A stretch of 64,000 nt of DNA, taken from NCBI GenBank assembly GCA_011109175.1, contig RDEW01000012.1:1329141-1393140 (forward strand), read 5' to 3'. Shown here one piece after another: positions 33,830 through 45,594 of this stretch. The DNA is from Dicyema japonicum. Lineage: Eukaryota; Dicyemida; Rhombozoa; Dicyemidae. The translations under genes were made by a program, and so were the position numbers. The first letter of the stretch is position 1. Each line of letters begins with the position of its first letter. The notes below the pieces were generated by a model. That model saw only the letters and a list, made by a program, of their open reading frames with translations. It did not search any database and was not told where the DNA came from.

Positions 33830-34910
33830 ACAACTACTGGCTGTTCTCATAATTGAGAATGAATTTCCCCTGACGAGTTCAAGGAAATACGCTCATTGAG
33901 CCTGCTCCTTTCTCACATATTATTTTTGTTATTCGCAATCCAATTCTGTTTAGCAAGATCAGTGACCTGATCCTATGATTCCTGACGTTTTCACGGCGAC
34001 TAATTCGAAAATGAACTGTCTATAGAGACATACCTATTTCTTTATTTTTAGAATCTCAGCCTTCTCCGAAGCAGAATCCGGGTTAGTTGCTGTCATCATA
34101 AGGTTTGAGGGAGAGAGGCTATCCACATAGATGGCGTCCCAGGCAAAGTTTCTATCTACCACCTTCCCATGGGAAGAGAGTTGTTCTGTCTAGACTTTTT
34201 TGACTGGGGTGAGTCCGAGAGGCTCCAATTGGACGGTGAACCCGGTCGCTTCAAGTCCCCATGCAATAACTCCGTTGATTGCGGTGTATCTTTCTCCTTC
34301 CAACATTCATCTGACAAGAAAGAGCGTGAAGAGTTTCATCCACATCTAAAGCGATGGATCGCGCAAACATCCATTCCGAGGCGGACGGAGATCCCAATCC
34401 TCGTGGCGTCATCATCAATATTGTCCCAAGTAAGGTGTATGGCAATGCTCTGAGCCATGCACCACTTTCTTTCGTCAATCCAGAAACCAAGTAACCAGAC
34501 GATGCTCGTCAAGCTCAGGTTTTATCTCGTCTACGATCTTTGAGCAGAAAAGTTTGTTCCTTTCGCGTTGTTTATCAGCGTCCTTAGGGAATCCCACACT
34601 CAGTCGTGTCCATGCTTCTCGAATCGTGCATGCCACTGGTTCAGCGTCCAATCCGTTTATGTAGCGTAGGATTTGGTGTATGAACAGAGAGCCAAGAAAA
34701 ATTGCGTTTTCGAGTCGAGTGAGTGAAGCATCTTGTAAATAAGTAAAAATCGTATCCACTACATGGTTAAAGTCGTCCTCTTCCGTAAGTAGCGTTAATG
34801 ATTTTACATTTATAGGGATTCGGTTGCAACCCAAGTGCTGCAATGCAGAGATGGCCAACTCTTCCTCTGCCACCACAGTTTCCCAATTCCATCCAATGGT
34901 TATCCGCGTA
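33830..34910 (-). mobile_element. LINE-B relic, longest C-terminal copy
   Basis: From 34880 downward: ELAISALQHLGCNRI..., an open stretch of 133 codons to 34475, then GAWLRALPYTLLGT, the broken HALSC block, FAWDAIYVDSLSPSNL near 34130, EKAEILKIKK, and remnants of the VxTSGI.G C-terminus to 33830. This gives the order of LINE-B domains downstream of the RT. The long open stretch suggests moderate age. Confidence 0.7.
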
Positions 34911-35176
34911 CCATAAGTTCATAATTTTTCAATTTATTGTTAGTATTTGAAATTCTTTCAATATGTTTGTGAATTTTCTTGTGTTTTTGATAAACCATTG
35001 CTTTTTAAAAGTTACACATAAATTGCATAATTTAAAATACAAAAAATAAAATTCTTTTGGTATTTATTAACAATAAAAAACTATTTTAGAATCGGAGATT
35101 TTTTTTTCGGAATTACAACACTAATTGTTGCAATGCTTTGTCATGATCTTGGCATCGCGTACGTGCCTATAATAAT

Positions 35177-35830
35177 ACAGTAAAGTCTCTCGAATAGCCA
35201 TTTCTCGAATCCGCTGATTATAACAAATAAATTCTTTAGTCCGTCATTTTTTTCTAACAAAATTTCTCGAATCCGCCAAATTTTTTTAATGAATCCGCCA
35301 TGTCTTTTATTTTTAAATAATTTTTACATAATTTTAAAGGTAAATAATAAACTCATTAACACGTTGTGATTGTTTATCGTTGTTTTTATGAAAACGTAAC
35401 TGTACACGATTGAAAAACAAAAAAAAATTGTTATTTTAAAGTTTATTGAATCGAATATTGAATTACCATTGATAAAAATTTCTGAAATTTTTTTCCAATA
35501 GATATAATGCACCTATTTCTCGTAGATCTATTGATGATCTGAGGAGTAAAAAAGGATTTGAAAATATGTTGAATGAACTAAGATCTGAGATTTTTCACCA
35601 AAAATATTTAAAGTTTAGTGAAATCGATTATGATACGAATTTCTTTGGTTTATTTAATGGATGTTAAAGGAGTCAATTATTATTACTGAGAATGCCAAAA
35701 CATTTGCATCGAAACGAGGGATCCCTGATTTCAAAAGAAGCAAAAAGTGGCTTGTTAAGATCTTTTTCACCAACTGGGTTGTGTCAGAAGTTCTCGTCGT
35801 CTCACAGGTAGGATCTGTTTGACGAGAACT
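35177..35830 (+). mobile_element. pogo/Tigger-like DNA transposon relic
   Basis: Starts with CAGTAAAGTCTCTCGAATAG, resembling the start at 53944 (CAGTAAACTCTCTCAAATAT) and the usual Tigger terminus. At 35680-35770 the plus strand reads ENAKTFASKRGIPDFKRSKK followed by WLVKIFF, the second CENP-B-type helix-turn-helix of pogo transposases. No DDE domain and no right end. Confidence 0.6.
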
Positions 35831-36096
35831 GACTTTAGCTGAAACCAATCTTTCGGATTCGAACCCAAGACTGTCAGATCCAATGTCATCAGACGATACA
35901 GCCAGAAGGTTTATGCTCCCTTAATGTAGATTGAAGACAATTTCAGATAAACTATAAATTTAAGTCATCAACTAAAACAATTAAAGGAATATAAGTAGCC
36001 AAATAGTAGACACCTTAAACTAATAGAATGAAATCCCATCTGTCAGCCATGTGTTTCCAAATAATAATATAATAATCAGCTGAATTATCACTAATA

Positions 36097-36588
36097 ATGA
36101 TTTTTTTAATTTTGTTCGCTTTTGTTACTTCAGTTTATTGGAAAGGTAAACTAAAAGTAAATTGTTAGGGAAATGTAATAGAAATATTAACAAATGCTTC
36201 AAAATATATGACGTATATAGATTTCAACATTCTGGAAGATATTTATGTCAGATATACGGTGGAGACTTGGCTACATTCGAAAACCAAAAGGAGTGGATTT
36301 ACATTCGACGTAATATCAGTGAAATATGTAGGATTGGTGAAAAATAAAGGAAACAAACATTACTTCATAGGCTATGATGATAAAAGTTCTGAGGGAGTGT
36401 TTAAGAATCCACAAGGAATGATGGCTGTAAATGAGTGATGATTAGCTTAGTTTAACCTTAAATGGCGGAAAGGACAGCCTGATAATAAATATAACGAAGA
36501 TTGTGTCGCCATTAAAAAGGATGGTGAAGTCGAGGATATTTCTTGCCGCAGACGAAATGGGTTTATCTGTCAGTTCCCGTTCACATAA
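36097..36588 (+). CDS. Secreted C-type lectin domain protein
   Basis: Four exons (36097-36145, 36169-36309, 36332-36426, 36451-36588) with introns of 23, 22 and 24 nt give a clean 140-residue frame. MIFLILFAFVTSVYW is a signal peptide. The rest is one C-type lectin domain: C19/C26 (long-form N-terminal pair), YLCQIYGGDLATFEN, C43, a QPD at 104-106, EDC at 111-113, C127 and GFICQF with C135. QPD in the long loop is the galactose-type determinant; mannose-type lectins carry EPN. Whether calcium is bound needs the WND site, which is not obvious here (DISC replaces it). Exon 1 is 49 nt, the same as in the lectin at 39865-40338. Likely secreted and carbohydrate- or protein-binding. Confidence 0.88.
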
Positions 36589-36639
36589 CTAATTAATTTT
36601 GACATTAATTTTTAATTATTTGCTATCACCATGGAAACA

Positions 36640-37510
36640 CCCGAAGCACCAATTTTGTCTCCCTTGTTCTATTATGATTTCTCTCTTTATAAGTAAAGAC
36701 CAAAATCTGTTAACTATGTGATTCCGACACGTCCTAGTAGAGCCATCAACTTGACTCAATGTTCATCCCTTGAGCCTAGACAAGCTTGTGATGGATGGAG
36801 ACTGTACGGTCACGGTGCAACGAGCTCCTCCACGCATTCTGCATCGACCATTAGGGTTTACAGAATGTTCGGTGGCAGTTGATTGTGATCAGTCGCTCTT
36901 TAGGCCATTTTCTGGATAGCTGTGATCTTCTCTGTGATCTCCTTTCATTGACTCTTCCCGATTACTTTAAGTGCTATTATTCTTCGTAAGACTCTCTTTC
37001 ATTAATGCGTTGCCCAGCATATATGATATCAGTGATATCGATGATAACCAAACTATGCACGGAATAATAATACCTTTATGCTGCATTAATTCCATTCAAA
37101 ATCTTCTTTCTAGCATTTGTCTGGGAATTTTCGAAGGTTTATTTCCGCATGATAACTTTCACAATTTGGCAGCAAAACTCTTCAAAGCATTTTCCAAAAT
37201 TTGAAACTTCAGTTTTGTGTTTCCTCCACTGGAAGACCAGAGAGTGATTCACCCAACTTGGAAAAGAACAAGCTCTTAAAATTGGTAACAGATTTCACAG
37301 TCTCGAATTTTGGGAGGACTATGATTTTTGGATTTTGCAGACTCACGAAATCCACAGCCCATTGTGTTCCGGTGAACTTTGTCAACTAGGGATTGCAAAT
37401 AGAGATTTTCTATAATGTCAGTGTTTACATTTCTAGCATCTTTGGAAAGTCATCGAGCACATTTTTTATTAGAAACCAACCACCATGTCCAAAACAACAG
37501 GAAATTTAGT
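36640..37510 (-). mobile_element. LINE fragment, decayed
   Basis: 36640-36800 matches 54935-55160 (tttgtctcccttgttct, gaccaaaatctgttaact, gtgatggat). The minus strand beyond shows patchy coding (SGLPVEET, FSKLGESL). I assign it to the same CR1/Jockey-like group as 54935-55980 on that match only. Confidence 0.4.
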
Positions 37511-37559
37511 TAAATAAATAAAATTATTCTAAAATCCAAGGGTAAAATTACAATTAACT

Positions 37560-37690
37560 AATTCCATGATCATGGCGCGTTCCAGTAAGACTGTTACTAA
37601 AGACAATGATTCAGAGGACGTCGTCCATGAGCTGAAATCGATTCCAAAACTCGTTGTAAGAAAACGATATTGTCTCCGGGTAGAATGAAT
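37560..37690 (+). mobile_element. SINE2 head, inserted in a lectin unit
   Basis: Matches the SINE2 head at 19385-19510 (gattcagaggac, gagctga--tcgattcca, ttgtctcc-ggt-gaatgaat). Its 3' side abuts 37692, where a lectin signal-peptide exon is cut. Confidence 0.5.
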
Positions 37691-38290
37691 GTGGAATGAA
37701 GATAAGAATTAAACTTGGCATTGTTTTACTGCGATTTTTAATTTTTATAATTTCTTTATGCATATTTAACAATGTAATAATCAATTTTACGCATATTTAA
37801 CTTCCGATGAATCTTTTAAACTTTTTTTCAATCTTACTATATTAAATTATTAATAAAGAGTTATAATTTTTTTCTAATTTAATATATTCAAAATGAAATT
37901 CAAACATAAACAATTTTCATATATTTTTAATCAAATATTGACTGACAATATCATTCGAACGATATATTATAGGTATTGCCACTTGTAGTAATTCAAAAAT
38001 ATCCAATGTATAAAAGTTCTAAATTAAAAAAGTGTCACAATGATTAACGTTTAAGTAGTAGATATTTATCTTTTTACAATTTGCAATAACTGTATTATAA
38101 TTATTACCTCGGGATCACTGTGTTTAAAATAAAGTTCTTAACTAACTAAGTAACTCAAAACCGATACGTGTGAAGTCCAATCCGACGTGGACAAGAATCC
38201 AGGATGGCTTTTGAGAAACGATGTATTTTATCTTGTATTTAAGTTGTTCTATATGACATATATTATTGGTTTCATAGAGGCCTAATAACT
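37690..38290 (-). pseudogene. Lectin unit remnant U1: cut exon 1 and 5' flank
   Basis: 37692-37717 inverted begins atgccaagtttaattctt, the start of the lectin signal-peptide exon. Beyond it lies the same 5' flank as upstream of 40338 and 53748 (tttatgcatatttaacaat, ttttacgcatatttaac, gatatttatcttt). 38160-38290 also matches 61090-61230. Confidence 0.6.
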
Positions 38291-38299
38291 AGTAACTGC

Positions 38300-38760
38300 C
38301 CGAACCATCTTCTGTTGTTATTTATTCAAAACTGCTTCCAGAAGGGCGGACATTACTTGTGGCCGATTAGTCTTATTGCAGCTTCCTGGATTACGCACAG
38401 TGTAAATATAAATCTACGGGATTTGGCTATTGACCACGACTCACTTGCGTAGATTATCCGGCTGTACAAATTGCTGATTCACAGCGGAAGGAAGTCCAAG
38501 CTCCAATTGAATATGGAATCAGTCGGTTTTTACTCACCAGGCATTAACTCAGTTGATGGTTCTGTACGTTGGACTCCTTTTGCGCGCTTCCTGCAAAAGG
38601 GATTGTTAAGACCATTACCATTAACTATTCTTCTACATCTCTGTTGGTATGCAAACATCCGTTCTGAATTGGTTGCAAACCCTTAGTTTGTGGCATCGTC
38701 ATCCTATTGAGTCGACAATGGTTAATAGTAAGGCTTTTAATTCAGATAAATTATTTAGTT
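38300..38760. other. Unassigned insert between lectin remnants
   Basis: Interrupts the lectin flank, which resumes at 38800. A 71-codon open frame (38471-38686) has no recognisable domain. Possibly a retroelement piece. Confidence 0.3.
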
Positions 38761-38799
38761 TTTCTTAATTCCACTACATTATTTTAAATAAAATCATAT

Positions 38800-39480
38800 T
38801 ATAATCATTTTCACCTTAACCTATAGTTTCCATTTCAATAAATAGTATTAAACTTTTTTAACTCACTGGTTAATCAAAAAGTGCTTACCAGGTTCCGATT
38901 GAGATATTTTTGCTTGCCACGAAACACCAGAGTTCCGAGACCTTTTCGAGCAGACAGGAAATCATATTTTTGAAGTTAAATAATTTTTGATTAATATAGC
39001 ATGCTGCTTTAATAGTCTAGCTATAAAAGTACATTTAGCTAAAAGCTGTTTCAACAGAAAGATTAGAACTAAAATTGGCATTAATTCAGAGATTGTTCAA
39101 TTTTTATAATCTCTATATGCATATTAAACAATTTAATATTTAATTTTACGCATATTTAACTTCAGATGAATTTTTTAAACTTTTTTCTCTATCTTAATAC
39201 ATTAAATTATTAAAAAGCTTTTTACTTTGCATTAGTTGCACATTGTTCAATCTAAATTCAAAAGAAACAATTTACATATTCTTGATCGAATAGTGACTGA
39301 CAATGATTCCAAGGAAATCGTATAGGTATTGACACCGTCATTAATTAAAAAGATATCCATTATACAAAAGTCTAAATTAAAAAAAGTGTAACAATTATTA
39401 ACGTTAATTATTCGTTATTTATCTTTCATAAAATTCAGAAACAATTGTATTAATATTAAAAAAAAAAAAGTTTTAATAAT
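38800..39480 (-). pseudogene. Lectin unit remnant U2: orphan signal exon and flanks
   Basis: 39045-39090 inverted encodes a signal-peptide exon (MPILVLIFLLKQLLA) with a donor-like gtacttttatag after it, but no lectin exon follows. Its 5' flank (39095-39480) matches those of U1, U3, U4 and U5. The 3' side (38800-38960) matches 39500-39605. Confidence 0.6.
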
Positions 39481-39864
39481 TAAGAGATTTCAGAACGTAT
39501 TGTTTCCTTTTCAATAAATAGCATTAAAATTTATCAACTCGCTGGTTAATTGAAAATTGGCTACAGATACCGTTTGAGATATCTTTGCATGGAAAGAAAC
39601 TAGAATTCAATACGCTGGATGATACGAAAGATTCTTCTCATCGTTTGCAACAATTCCGAATTGTCGATCGCCGAACTGATTTAACAAAAATCATTCATTA
39701 TCTTACAAATCCTCGATTGATGTGTAAAGAATTAGTTTTTATCTTAATCAAATAAAAATGAAAGATGGTTATTAAAAAATTAGAATTAATTACGCAGTCA
39801 TCTATAATTTCTGCTTTGACAATATCTTTTGATTTAAAATCATCTTCAAAATTGGTTCCTATTA

Positions 39865-40338
39865 TTAATATATCAAAAATTTACGTTTTGTCTCACACAG
39901 AAACCACATAACTGCATTGACAGCATGGTCGTTCCATATTACTTCCTTCCAAAAAATGAACAGTGTCTTCGTCATTATGCAAATTATCAGGTTCTTTGAT
40001 ATCCCAATTAAAATATTTCTTAATCCATAATAAAAAAACTTGATTTTCTCCATATGAATTAACAAAATGACCTTCTTGTTTTATGTCGTTTATCCCAAAT
40101 CTGATATATTCTCCGTTTTTGGACACAAATTCAGTAAAAATATATTCATTTATTTGTTCACTATAAATGTTTGCTAAAACCATATTCTCTTTTTCACAGT
40201 GTTTTATAGAATCATAATAAGTTAACATATTTTTTACTAACAAATAGCATGTTCCTTTATAACAGTCTAAATATATCCTGTAAAAATACATTCAGCTGAA
40301 AGCTGTTTCAACAGAAAGATTAGAATTAAACTTTGCAT
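39865..40338 (-). CDS. C-type lectin U3, one frameshift
   Basis: Exon 1 (40338-40290) encodes the signal peptide MQSLILIFLLKQLSA; a 23-nt intron (40289-40267) follows. Exon 2 (40266-40040) reads YCYKGTCYLLV, CEKENMVLANIYSEQ and FGINDIKQEGHF, and a 21-nt intron (40039-40019) joins it to NWDIKEPDNLHNDEDTVHF. Then a 1-nt shift in or near a T run (39945-39955) separates it from WNDHAVNAVMWFLCETK, the lectin's WND site and last cysteine. The long-loop motif is EPD, between EPN and QPD. The region is otherwise clean, so a homopolymer sequencing error is as likely as true loss. Part of a duplicated block, 39000-40505 versus 52370-53930. Confidence 0.75.
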
Positions 40339-40504
40339 TTTTTACTGCGATTGTTCAATTTTATAATTTCTTTATGCATATTTAACAATTTATTATTAAT
40401 TTTACGCATGTTTAACTTTCGTTTAATTTTTAAAACAAGAGTGATTACCAATAATTGGATTGGAATTCTACTAAATTATGATAATTTATTAATGAAAATG
40501 TTTT

Positions 40505-40720
40505 CCTCAACAGCTGATTGTCGAGAACAATGGGCTACTTCGGTTATTGAAAGCACGCGCTCTAGACTCGGTCGTGTCCCCAGAGGTGAGTGGGCTATTC
40601 TCTTGGAAGGGTTCAAGTCTATGTTTGGAGAGGAAATAACAATGCCTGAGTTCAGAAAACTGATATACGTCTAAAAACGCCAACAATTACCAAGCAATGA
40701 ATATGATTCGAAGGGGACTT
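40505..40720 (+). mobile_element. Possible LINE-C N-terminal fragment
   Basis: Plus frame to a stop at 40672: REQWATSVIESTRSRLGR and FKSMFGEEITMPEFRKL. Helical, charged and reminiscent of the part before the RT in R2/CRE-type LINEs, but the assignment is weak. It begins exactly where the lectin 5' flank ends. Confidence 0.3.
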
Positions 40721-41411
40721 CAGATTTTAAGCCTGATATCTCTTCACTGTCCCTGGTCCCTAAATTATACGATCACATATCTGGAACAATTGATAATTGT
40801 CGAGCAAATTGAACAAAGCTCGAGATCGGTTCCAAAATTATTCATTATGTCAAGATTGACAATAACTTATTAGAGTGTTTGAACTGTCATTAGCCAATGG
40901 GTTAAAAAGTACCCTATAACTTCTATGGATCAAATTTCTACTCTATTTATGCTGGTCAAGTTACATATCAGATTATTTCAGTGAAAAAAATGAACCATCA
41001 AAATGGAAAGAGAATATAAATAGAAAAATTTAAAAGTGGAAATCATTTCTTTTGGTAACTAAAAAGTTTTTTATGAAGACTTTGTCAACCGAGGAAAAAC
41101 CCTTGGTTTGTCACGCATTATCGTTAGTGGGATATAAAAAAACCATGATGAAAGAGCGAGGATTACTTCGTACATTGAAGATAAAATTCAAATTCTCGAA
41201 AAGAAATTGTGTGTTGAATTTTTTTAGTCGTCGTGAATGAACTTTCTTAATAACCCACTATCTTCGACTTTGACAAAATTATTAGACAATTTCTCGACAA
41301 TAGTTTCTGGATCCCCATACGGATGTTCAAATTTTTTTAATCGAAAAGAAGGATTCGTCCCATGATTTTTTTAAATACGAACCTTTAAGTAATAAAAATA
41401 GAATACAACAT

Positions 41412-41726
41412 CTAACTCATATTTTGATCGATGCACTCCATCTTCCTATTCATTCTTCTATAATATGAAGACTGCAAATTCACCCTCTCAAAGTTAAACT
41501 GGTACTCATCATCTTTACTAATAAATAACAATAAAAAACCTTGATTTTCTACAACTTCAAATTCTTCCATAATAAAACTTTTTGGATTTTCCTGAACATC
41601 TGATTCCACAACTGTGTGGAATCCAGTAATACCAAGATACTCTTTCGAATCCAATTCTTCTATATTAAAACTTTCAGGATTATTGTGAACGTGAATCCTC
41701 AACAGTGTTGATTCGAGGAATACCAC
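41412..41726 (-). CDS. Unidentified acidic open frame with internal repeat
   Basis: A 104-codon open frame with two related acidic segments: NNPESFNIEELDSKEYLGI and ENPKSFIMEEFEVVENQGF. No signal peptide or known domain. Flanks have no recognised element. Could be an exon with small introns or a decayed repeat protein. Confidence 0.25.
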   Translation of the reverse strand: MVFLESTLLRIHVHNNPESFNIEELDSKEYLGITGFHTVVESDVQENPKSFIMEEFEVVENQGFLLLFISKDDEYQFNFERVNLQSSYYRRMNRKMECIDQNMS

Positions 41727-42379
41727 AATACTTTTTGGAAACGGTCAGAGACAACTCGCCTAGAATTAACATGTAATAAATATTATTTTACCACACTTCA
41801 TATTAGGTATACGGGGAGTATGGAAGCAAATTCCGGAACGTGCGTACATACGACCCCATACCTGTTAAGGAGCGAATTCCGGAACATGGAAGCAGACGAC
41901 GATAATATTAAATTCCTCCTAAAATTTTAATTAAAATTAAATAAAAGCTTTTCTATACTTCCGAGTTGCTGATACATTCAGGACTTGTTGTCTTTCAAGC
42001 ATGCATTTTATAATGTTGTACTCTTCAGTAGTTTTTATGGTAACTTTATTAGCATCAGGACAACTTAATGTGGGTTAGTTTTTTGATTTTATTGTCAAAA
42101 ATTTGGTATTCCAGCAAAAATTGGTGTAAATCTTTTATAAAATACTTTTTCTCATAATAATATTATTATTACCTAAGATTAATCTCTATTAGTAAAAATA
42201 ATGATTTTATTTAAAACTGCATAAATTATTCTAAAACTTTAGTATTGAGTAATTTTCAATTAACATGACAGATGTTGGCACCAGTCAAATCACTTGTTAT
42301 CACTCTCAGCGCTCGCGACATAATGTTACTACGTCTATTGATAATAAAAAATGTGCAGACTTTTGGGAAGAATTATAGA

Positions 42380-44260
42380 AAATGAGGAGTCTAAATTCGG
42401 AAAGTTTTAATATCGAAAAAAGAATGACTGGAGTTGAAAATGTGTCTGTTGAATTCTGGAAAAATTTGTTTGAACAAACGATTCAATATTTGCGGAATTT
42501 GAAGGCCCCAGGTTGTGATGAGAGCTACAATTTCTTCCTTAAGAAATTTACCTCGCTGCATGAATTTATCTATACCGAAATGCTTAGGATTGTAAACGGA
42601 GAGTACGTCCCTGGAAATTATAAGTATCCAAAAGTCTTCGTTTTACATGATGATCAGTCTGTCTCGTCGTTCTCAAAATTATCTAAATTTATTGACAATT
42701 TAAAACTTATTTCGACTAGTGAAGATGTTATTGTCAAGATGATGGAAGATGTTAATTTGTACTTCAATGCTGTGGGGCAGGAAAAAAATCTAAAGGTCCG
42801 CTACAAATGTCTTGTTATCAGATGAAGCCAAGTTGTATGAGGGAATAGATAGAAATAAATACCTCGGTGTATTGGAAAGTCTTTCCGGACAAATTCAAAA
42901 GCCAGAAATGTTAAAAATAATTTCTTCGCAAGTAAACCAGAAAATTGAGAAACTGGTGAATAACAAACTAAACGCAGTGAATTCGTTTAAGGATATTAAC
43001 GAGCATGCTCTTTTTATATAACTATTATATTAGACTCATTAATGTGGAACCCTGTGAATACGATTTGATTGACTCAGCTATCCGCACCATATTGATTAAA
43101 CATCGAGTCCATCTCAAACCTGCATGCAAGCAGAAGCTTTATTTAACGAAGAACCTTGGGAGAAGGCTACGCTCAATCTCTCTTTTAAGTGAGAAAATGT
43201 TATGCGGATTTTTTCATGATTTGAAACTCAGAATTACTGTTTGCAGTAAAAGTGCCGCAATTCTTCAAGCCGAAATTTCGAAGAAAACATATTTGGCAAT
43301 AATCGTAGAATTTCTAAGGCACAAGTATTCTGTTTGCGACACTTCTGAGTTGGATATAAAATTGATATCGAACATGCAAAAAGAAGGTTTAATGAATCAA
43401 TATGATTGAAGAGTCTTCATTCCGTTATTTAAAAGAATTTGTCGGAAGATTATGTGAATATAGAGCATTCCTTTCATTGGCTTCTAAAAGGGAATAACTC
43501 CACAAGGTCAGAAGCCTTATTCTGCCATATTTAAGATAGGAATCTGTTCTTTAGAACAAAATGCAATGTGCACCCATTGTAAAACATAGAAGAAGATTGT
43601 GGATTTTACTTTAATTTATTTATTAACCCCGGGTACACCGAGACAAAAGTTAAAGTAAACAACTAATTAAATGTATCCAGTTTCCACTTCTACATAGAGT
43701 CCATTCGGATTCAGCATAAAGAATAAGACGTCCATAGTTGCAGTTGTGGAAACCCCTCCAGTGGATTGGGGAGTGTCACAAGGTGTGAAAAGATGTTGTA
43801 TAAAGATTATGTAAGATGACATAACGAAGTCGTGAGGTGTCTACATTTCCACTTTTGCAGAGAGTTTGGTCTCAAAAACGAGAAGAAACTGAAGACTCAT
43901 TCAGTGCAATCAATTGAAATCAATGTCTCAGTTCAAATCAGAGTTGACATCTTTATCAAACAGACATAATTATTGAGCATAACAAGCCAGACCTTTTCGT
44001 TTTTGATAAAAGGAGAAACAAAATTACCTTATTCGAAGTGAAAGAACGTATGCGTATGTTCAATCTCTGGTAATCAAGAAGACTGTGAAGATTATGATAG
44101 TGTCATATAGGAACGAAGTCGACGTTTCGCGGCGTTTTGATAAGTTTAATGAAGGGATAAAAGATATTTACTCTCGGAAGAAAAAGACTGTGACAATTTG
44201 GTTCACTCCCATAGATGCTCGAAAGGAAAACGAATTGGATAGTGAACATTTTAATTAGAA
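42380..44260 (+). mobile_element. LINE-C relic, diverged lineage, internally deleted
   Basis: Reads FWKNLFEQTIQYLRNLKAPG and CDESYNFFLKKFTSLHEFIY (pre-RT), then after a deletion FIDNLKLISTSED (catalytic F/YIDD changed to DN), NKYLGVLESLSGQI, INVEPCEYDLIDSAIRTIL, a decayed GGRGL block (GRRLRS), and at 43980-44040 NKPDLFVFDKRRNKITLFEV, a PD-(D/E)XK endonuclease core. The order matches R2/CRE-type LINEs. A LINE 3' end is inserted at 43610-43870. To my memory the closest wording is in microsporidian LINEs, which I cannot check here. Frames broken at 42810, 43020 and after 43410. Confidence 0.7.
43610..43870 (-). mobile_element. LINE 3' end inserted in LINE-C
   Basis: Inverted copy of 19090-19355: aatttatttattaaccccgg, atgtatccagtttccacttc, gtggaaacccctccagtgga. 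It interrupts LINE-C between its RT tail and its endonuclease. Confidence 0.6.
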
Positions 44261-44539
44261 TTAACCTTTTAAGATAATTAATATTGAATAATTTTTATAA
44301 CTTAAATATTAAATAATTACTTTACAGCATAGCTGATTCCTATAAAATCTTAACATCACAACCAAATTTTTTTCCACTTATACTAACGATCTTATTGATG
44401 CCTAGAAGCGATATTGTAAGGATGGTTCGATGTGGAAATACTAGAATATCCCATTATTTAAAATTGTTTCAATAACTTTCTGGTTAATATAGAATAATTC
44501 CCCGAAATGGGCCGGTTCATACGATGAACGATTCCATGA

Positions 44540-45560
44540 TGTCATTTGCAGCTGGATCCACTTTTTTTTCTTATAGTGGTCTCAAAGCTTTGAGATTTAT
44601 AGATTGTGTATAGGTTATGTTGCTGATCACCTTCCGTTAGTGGATATCCAATAGGGATTATACTTGTTTTTTGTGATAAGCATTCAAACTTCCAGTACAA
44701 ATTTGATTCAAACCCCACGTTCCTGATTTGTATAGCAAAATAGGCAGCATAAATGCATTGTAAAAATGCATTTTTAAGGGCGTTAAAACGTGTGAATATT
44801 TTAGCCATGTGGACTGTAGTTTTTTAAGTAAAATAGTCTTTCACTGAACATCTTCCCAATCACCGAGTTGTGAGCAGACTTTCTTTGTTCTCCAATTCTC
44901 ATCTATTAGTTGATTTTCTCTTTTATCAGTTGTGATCTCTTTCTTTTGTTCGCTCACTTTAGAATCCATCCCGCGAATGCTCCGGGATCATTATTTAAAA
45001 TAGTCCTGATTTTTTTATGTCATCCGAAATCTCCTTGATGACTGTCAATGTGTCTCAAATTTACGAGATCGCTCTGAGCCGACCCAACTTTGTATTTCAG
45101 TATTATCAAGTAGGACCCGGATCATCCTTTGACTGTCCTCGTCCAAGTAGCAACATTAAGTTATCTCTGTGTACAGTATTGAACGCTTAGGAGAGATCAA
45201 TCCTCAGTATATGAACAGCTTTCTAAAATCTCTGCATAATAACGCACATCCATCTATTTGCGAAATGTAATTTAAAACGTTGTAGAGTTTATTTCTATCT
45301 CCTAGAATAATCCACGTCGGGTCTTGGTAATAATTATATCCAAGTACTCGGATTTTCTAGCTGTGTATAAGTCTTTGTATTTTGTCAACATTGCATAGTG
45401 TATCCTTAGTAGAGTCCTTAGTTGTTTTCTGTGAAAACATTCAAGTTATCAACACAAATCTAGTTAGTCCCACGTTCCCGAGTTGTAGAGCAGAATGGGT
45501 ACGACAAAAGCATTGCATAGTCGTACTTTTACTGGTCTTTTAATAATAATAGTTATCTTG
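44540..45560 (-). mobile_element. LINE-D fragments, two overlapping copies
   Basis: 45440-45560 inverted reads KRPVKVRLCNAFVVPILLYN then SGTWG; 44660-44820 inverted is a decayed version (ALKNAFLQCIYAAYFAI). Both match 49430-49640 (LNLRMRLYNVFIQPVLLFNS). This is the post-RT region of RTE/L1-like LINEs. Confidence 0.6.
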
Positions 45561-45594
45561 TGGATTTTTTTTATTTCTAATTTCAGGTAATAAC

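Noticed and set aside
40333-40674. A 113-codon plus-strand gene
   Set aside because: Its first half is antisense to lectin exon 1 and its flank; only the part after 40505 could be coding, and that looks like LINE text.
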